Shown piece by piece: positions 42,840 through 48,239 of a DNA stretch of 48,239 nt. Origin of the DNA: Pyronema omphalodes. Taxonomy: Eukaryota; Ascomycota; Pezizomycetes; Pezizales; Pyronemataceae. The stretch is taken from contig JAJJXM010000132.1 in NCBI GenBank assembly GCA_024516155.1, forward strand, positions 1 through 48,239. The letters run 5' to 3'. The notes below the pieces were generated by a model. The model was not told where the DNA came from, searched no databases, and was given only the letters and a program-made list of their open reading frames with translations. Position numbers and translations under genes: made by a program. Every line of letters starts with the position of its first letter. Position 1 is the first letter of the stretch.

Positions 42840-45800
42840 CATCATATCAAAGGAAGTATCCCTCTTATTATCCGATATCCCAAGACGAGAAGCAACACCA
42901 CCACCAACACCAACAGCCTCCATCAACGCCGGAGAAGCTTCAAGTTTCTGTACCAAACCCTTCAAAAACGCCAACCCGATCTCCGGGTTAATATTATCTA
43001 AATCTTTCCAGGCGCCTTCAAGTTTTGTCAGGGCGTCTTTTTCGGATGATATTATGCTTGCTGGACGGAGCTATGAGGGGGTGGTTGTTAGCATTGCCGA
43101 CTTTATTTTTCTTTTATTTTATTTTATGTTTTCTGTGTTTCATGATGCGCAGAAGGATAAAGGGGGGGGGGGGGGGGATATAACATACCTTATCAATTAC
43201 CGGCTGTACCAATTCCGCATGAATCCGTCTCCCCAAATAAGCCTCCTCAGTCCTTGGCATCGAAGCCGGAACCCTGTTCTCATCCTGAAGTATTCTTGCA
43301 TCAAAGTCACGATCCCGAGGACTATTTTCCGCCGAATAATACTTTCCATCTCTTCCAGTCCGAATCGGGTATTCCATATCCCTAGAATTACGCTGCGGGT
43401 ATTCCGTCGACCTTCTAACGGGACTACTATAAGCCATCATTCCCTCTTTATTTCTTTTTTCATTATTGATTCTAATAGGACTTGACTGTGCCATACCCGG
43501 AGCAGGGGGTAAGGGAAAGTCACTTGCCGAGATAGCAGGGATACCATCATCATTCGGAGAAGCGGGGAGGTTATGGTATGCAGAAGTAGGAGAAGTGGCA
43601 GTATACGCACTACTACTTGAACCTGATCCTTTCCGGAAAAGACGAACGGTGCTACGGTTACGAATAGGCATAGGAGGGTCTTCACTACCACTTCTTCCAC
43701 TTCTTCCGCTGGCTTCGCTGTGTTCGGTTTTTTGACTTTGTTCGCTGCGTTCGGAGCAGGAACTATGGGAGCTGCTGGGAGGTGATGGTGGTGATCGATG
43801 GTCGTAGAGGAGTTTATGCATTTCGCTACTGCGGGGACGGGAGAAGTTGGAAATTCGACTCATCTGACTAGCATCTGAGGCGTTGCTACCAGTTTTTCTG
43901 TGGCCCAACCCACCGCTGCTGAGGTTGGAGATACCAGAGTTTGGACGACTAGCAGGACGAGGAGAAATACCCGGGGAGACATTAACCATTCTCGAGATAC
44001 CAGAGTTCGGACGAGATCGAATCTCATTATTGCTGTGTGAATACGCCATGGAAATTCCGGAATTGGGACGGGATTTAGGATCACCGGAACCATTTGATAC
44101 AGCCGAGATCTCCGAATTTGGACGGGATCTTCTTTCGCCATGTTCACCATTTGAAGTAGCAGAAACCCCGGAAATTCCAGAGCTCGGTCGGGAAGTAGGT
44201 TTTGAAGCACCACTGTTGCTGGAGCGGTTAGAATCACTGCGTGCTAGATTTGCAGCAAGCTGAGCAAGCTGTGCCTGCTTTGCGCGTTCCTTCCTCGCAA
44301 GACGTGCGGCGCGATCCTCAGGAGGACGAGGACGCTCAGTCCGGTTGTACTCGGAATATTCAGTAAACTCAGCATCGTCAAGTGGGTTTACCGGCTCGCT
44401 TCTGGATGATGACTTTTCCTCGCCACGGCTTCGGTCGGAATGCTCAGAACGCTCGGAGCGGTTGCTTCGTTCCCGAACTAGACTCGGTAGTTGCTGCTTC
44501 TCATGATCCCTGTCCGTTTTCTCCCTACGGTCGACTCCGCGTTCAACGTCATTCACCCTTTCATTCAATCCCGCGCGCTCGGCAGGCAAGTAACGCTCTG
44601 TTCTATCACCCCGCTCGAGATGCACCGAATCGGAAACATAGTCGGGGCGTTTACGAGCTGTCTGATGACGAGCTGTAGTGTCCCTGACATTTCTTCCTCT
44701 CGTGTCGGCATTGTCGCTATTAGGTGCTGTGTTGAGCGGAAGATTATGAAGAACCGGAGTAAGATTCGGACTCAAAGAAGTCACCGAAGGTGTTGAAGAT
44801 GCTGCAGTTGCTGCAGTTGACGAAGTTCTAGAAGGAGCATTACTTGGTGAATACATCAGACCTTTTACAGGTTTTTTCCGGAACGTTTTATCGTCATCAT
44901 TATCATCCTCAGCATCAGCATCTCTGAAACCAGCGGCAGGACCGTTAGAGTTTACGCGCTCAAGAGGTTCTATCGATGCGACATAAGGATTGGTTCGGAT
45001 TGTGTCGAAATCCCAACCCCCGTCGGAACCCGCGATGGAAAGGGTGCGCCTGCAGGTAAGTCAGCATGCAGGTTCCATCACTTTTATGGCGGCATTTTCA
45101 GCTGAACTATGCTCTGGTGTCTCCACCGATAGCCAACAAACAGTTGATCCAGACCGTGTGCACCAAGGCCACAAAAATTCGCAATCCACAACCCACGCTC
45201 TCCGCAAAATTCTGCCCGCTGAAAATTCCTCCGCCAACTTGTCGCCGAGGAAAAAGGAGATACTTACAAGCTCTCCTGATACAACTTGACACTCGCGGCA
45301 GTGCCATCTCTCTCTTGTTCCGCATCCCACTCAATACGTCTCTGAATAAGTTCCTGAAGCTCTGGTGTCTTTCCAGCGTTTCTAATAAACTTATGCCTGA
45401 GTAACTCCTTCGCGGTAGCTCTCTTACTCGGTTCCTTGACCAAACATCGTGCCACAAAATCCTTAAACTCTTTACTCCAAGTGCGACCAGAGAGCATTGG
45501 AGCCGGTTCTTTAGGGATATGAAACAACACCTTCATCGGATGAATATCTGAATGCGGAGGGTTTCCTTGGCTCATTTCGATAGCCGTGATTCCTAGTGAC
45601 CAAATATCGGCTTTAAAATCGTAGCCAAAGGTCTGAGCGATGACTTCAGGCGCCATCCAGTATGGTGTACCGACGAAAGTATTGCGTTGAGATTTTAATC
45701 CTGTAAGCTGTGCAGCGACACCAAAGTCGGCGAGTTTAACCTGTCCAGAGGAGGATAAAAGGACATTTGCAGCTTTGATATCCCGATGGATCTTTCCTTC

Positions 45801-46570
45801 GTTGTGTAAATAGTCGAGCCCGAGTAATAACTCTCGCATAAGAATTGCAATTAGTGGTTCGGGGAAGGAGCCAGGTTTAAGCTGGGTATGTTAGTTACCC
45901 GTAATTCCCGCTATGTGAGATGCTCAATTGCTTACCAGGTCATGACATGAACCACCTCCGAGATATTCCATAACTATAAGACAAAGCAATTAGCTATTCA
46001 AGATCTTATATGGACATAGGAAAGCCGTACTGATCCATAGCTTAAACCCTTTCACAAAGCTGCCATAATATTGTGTAACGTAAGGGCTGGCACATGTACT
46101 AAGTACTTGAATTTCTTGTTGTATTTCAGCAATATCATCTTCACTTGATTCGAGGTCAATCTGTATTATAATTTAATTAGCATTTTTTTTATTCAATTTT
46201 TCCACAGCAGTTGAGTCGGGATTGAAAAAAGATAACAAAAGCCGAGTTCGAGGCGGGGTTAAAGTCGAAGGTTGGGGTCGAGGTTCAAGGGCCGAGTTGG
46301 ATTCCCGACAGGTTGATACCAAGATCAGGAATGAAGTTTATGCAAGCATTCATACCTGTTTTATAGCGACAATAGTACCGGAAACTTTTTCAATAGCTTT
46401 ATAAACCGTACCAAAGCTTCCGCCTTTTTATTTTTCAAACAAAATAATAACAATAATAATTAGCTTTCTTAATTCTCTTTGAAAGAAAAGATACAATAAC
46501 TGAAAAACTTACTTCCTAGTTGTTCAAGAACTTGGAATTTTGAGGCTAGTATTTCTCCGGCGGTTGCCAT
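42612..46570 (-). CDS. Ste20-family (GCK-III, Kic1/Nak1-like) Ser/Thr kinase
   Basis: Predicted exons (minus) are 46570-46513, 46423-46356, 46160-46031, 45973-45936, 45881-45268, 45049-43189 and 43070-42612, giving 1075 aa with closed phases. The kinase domain lies at about residues 13-265: GSGSFGTV loop at 19-26, VAIK with catalytic Lys41, [11 protein letters not shown] with Asp132, DFGVA with Asp150, and [11 protein letters not shown], the Ste20/GCK signature. All catalytic residues are present. A long disordered linker (about 310-920) is Ser/Arg/Glu-rich and contains five [12 protein letters not shown] repeats (about 589-677). The C-terminus has a conserved block, [33 protein letters not shown], like that of fungal Kic1/Nak1/POD-6-type kinases, then a Gly-Asn tract (GNGNANGNGN). 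These kinases act upstream of NDR kinases in the polarity/septation (MOR/RAM) pathways. Which paralogue this is cannot be settled by eye. The last intron holds a C16 tract (minus strand). Confidence 0.9.
43162..43177. repeat. Homopolymer G16 within the kinase's last intron
   Basis: On the coding strand this is C16, 11 nt after the donor site GTATGT of intron 6 (43188-43071). Slippage here would not change the protein, but a strong structure near the donor might influence splicing (inference). Confidence 0.85.
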
Positions 46571-47757
46571 GGTGGTTATGGAAGCCCCGTGCCCCCCAGG
46601 TTTTGTTGGCGGTTGTCGCGACTGAGTTGTCTTGTCTTGTCTTGCCTCGTCTTGTCTTGTCTTGTCTTATCTTGTCTTATTTTGTCGCTACAACTGAAAT
46701 TGCCTGCTTGCTTGCCCGCTTAGGTAGGATCTGTGTGTCTTTGTGTTTTGTAGCTTGTCTGTTCGTGTGGTGGTAGCTGTGTCGTTCGTTGTTTTCTCGT
46801 GTGTGGGATTCGTGTCTCGGTGTGTATGGTTCTCGTGTCTCTCTCTGTGTGTGTATGTTCGTGACGAAGGCAAAGTGACCAAGTTTTCGTGAATCCGCAG
46901 AAAGTAGGTACGGTACAGTATGAATGTGAGTAAGTCAAGATTCGTATCGTCCGTTAGATCGCTGGAATCAATGTCGTGGTTTCGTTCGTGTGGTGCTTTG
47001 CTGCTGCTGCTGCTGCTTGGGTGGTATGATTCGTAAATAGTTCGCCGCCGCAGAAGGTATGTAAGTAGCGACGGACTATAGCTGGTGGTGGGATGTATGG
47101 TATGTAGTTGGTTGTAGTATAGCAGCAGTAGTAGTAGCAGTAGCAGTTGTAGCAGCAGGGGGGGGCTGGAAAAGAAATCGACTTGACTTCTACGCTGCCT
47201 TCCTTCTCTGCAGTTCGACGCGCTCTTACAGCTAGAACGGGGGTCCTGTTGATCGACTTTGCAGATGCCGGAGGGGTCGACGCGCTGGTTTATGGCTTTT
47301 CTTCTGCTGGATGAGGGGGTCCTTTTCCTCGTCTTTGCAGGATGCCGAAGGGTCGACGCGCCGCGCTTTACAGAAGAACGAAGAACTAAGAACTAGGAAC
47401 CAAGAACCTTTGCAGAGGAATACCACACCCGAGATGTTGCCCAATTCCCAGTCTGCGATGCTGTGTAGTCTGCTTGGAGTTTCCTGGGAAGCCCGTAGCC
47501 TGGGGAGCCCGTTGTCAGGGAGACGCTGGCAGACGCTGGCAGCCAGCAGCCAGCGGTGATGCGGGGACATCAGACAAGCAGACCAGGCAAAAATCGGAGA
47601 CATGTACATACAGTTGCACGCCGTTCCACCCGCACCATTAAGCGCGTTCAAGACATGAAACACCCGACCCCCCTCCTTGAAACATCCGAAAAATCCGAAA
47701 TATTTGAAATATCTAAAACACCTAAAACATCTGAAACATCTGAAACATTATCACGGG
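46571..47757. other. Kinase upstream region
   Basis: Contains a CTTGT pentamer array (46625-46683), GCTGCT repeats (about 46998-47018), GTA/GCA repeats (47110-47155) and three related segments with GGTCGACGCGC (about 47215, 47275, 47352). A decamer-like series around TCTGAAACA (47687-47748) ends beside the MITE. No gene is recognised; frames such as 47232-47663 and 47311-47559 overlap each other on opposite strands and lack domains. The 5' UTR and promoter of the kinase should lie in the first part. Confidence 0.5.
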
Positions 47758-47759
47758 TA

Positions 47760-48105
47760 CAGTCGACTCGGTTTATAAGGATACGCCGGGACCGAAGGGG
47801 TGTACCCTTATAGGATGTATATTCTTAAAGACCGAGAGGCTTGGCACGAGTGATTGGTCGAGATGCACAGAGCTGGGGTAGTGCGGAGGCAAGTAGAGTA
47901 CTAGCGCCACGCAAATTGCACCATAACCACATCACCAGCCGCCCCACTGTATAAGGGTACCATACAAATTTTCGGCATTTTCTTAAGGATATTCTAGTAC
48001 GCTGTGATACCCTTAATTCCCATACAAAAACCGTCGGGACCGCGGCCGGTACCCTTCTACAGTGAGTATTCTTATAGATAGTAGCCTTATAAACCGAGTC
48101 GACTG
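47760..48105. mobile_element. 346-bp MITE, pogo/Fot1 type, TA target site
   Basis: The first 21 bases (CAGTCGACTCGG...TATAAGG) and the last 21 are perfect inverted repeats, and TA stands on both outer sides (47758-47759 and 48106-48107). CAGT-type termini and a TA duplication are typical of the pogo/Fot1 group of Tc1/mariner elements. The 304-bp interior has no transposase, but holds subterminal GGTACCCTT / AAGGGTAC motifs in both orientations. It is non-autonomous and, with perfect ends, probably recently active. Confidence 0.9.
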
Positions 48106-48120
48106 TATTGCATTGTTTTT

Positions 48121-48200
48121 ATTGATGTTTTTATTATTATTATTATTATTGTTGTTGTTGTGGCTGCCGTCGTCGTCGTCGTTGTTGTTGTTGTTGTTAT
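48121..48200. repeat. Compound trinucleotide microsatellite
   Basis: Successive TTA, TTG, CGT and GTT runs. It opens an Asn/Asp-rich artificial frame on the minus strand. Confidence 0.85.
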
Positions 48201-48239
48201 CTAATGTATCGGCACTATACATATGATTCTTATGCTACA

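Overview
The window looks like nuclear DNA of a filamentous ascomycete. The reasons are short GT-AG introns (about 40-75 nt, most with CTAAC/CTGAC-like branch points), a gamma-tubulin complex GCP5/Mod21-type gene, a GCK-III/Kic1-like Ste20 kinase, an F-box/LRR family, low gene density, many micro- and minisatellites, and several transposon types with clear ends. An early-diverging Pezizomycotina lineage is possible but is only a guess. I see no bacterial genes, rRNA, tRNA or CRISPR array.

Layout. 1-9.9 kb: no intact gene. It holds a 9-bp satellite, a decayed F-box/LRR gene (about 4.0-5.26 kb), a 515-bp inverted-repeat element, and a 1.9-kb transposon with ends CCCT(A/G)TGGTACAAG lying exactly between two 443-bp direct repeats derived from the 3' end of the F-box relic. 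Two short retroposed insertions with target-site duplications are also here. 9.9-11.6 kb: one gene for a multi-pass membrane protein (minus strand). 11.6-15.2 kb: no recognisable gene. 15.27-18.49 kb: six-exon GCP5/Mod21-like gene (plus), 948 aa. 19.5-39.1 kb: four plus-strand F-box/LRR paralogues (A 19543-21388, B 24504-26073, C 30096-31630, D 37668-39055) that share intron positions, with one unrelated minus-strand orphan gene (34163-35725) between C and D. 39.3-42.6 kb: a long-TIR element with a nested retroposon, then over 2 kb of low-complexity DNA. 42.6-46.6 kb: seven-exon minus-strand Ste20-family kinase, 1075 aa. 47.76-48.1 kb: a perfect-ended 346-bp pogo/Fot1-type MITE.

The most distinctive content is the F-box/LRR array. 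Each member starts with a 21-codon exon carrying the first half of the F-box. An Asp-rich C-terminal tail follows the LRR region. The tail is intact in A, broken by frame loss and stops in B and C, replaced by a GAY microsatellite poly-Asp tract in D, and still visible in the relic near 5.25 kb. Together with duplicated 3' flanks, this suggests recent birth and death of substrate-recognition genes. The expected role is as SCF ubiquitin-ligase adaptors; the substrates are unknown. The kinase and GCP5 genes are ordinary cell-polarity and microtubule housekeeping genes beside this repeat-rich region.

Exon coordinates come from reading splice sites by eye and checking that phases close to full reading frames. 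They are predictions without transcript support.
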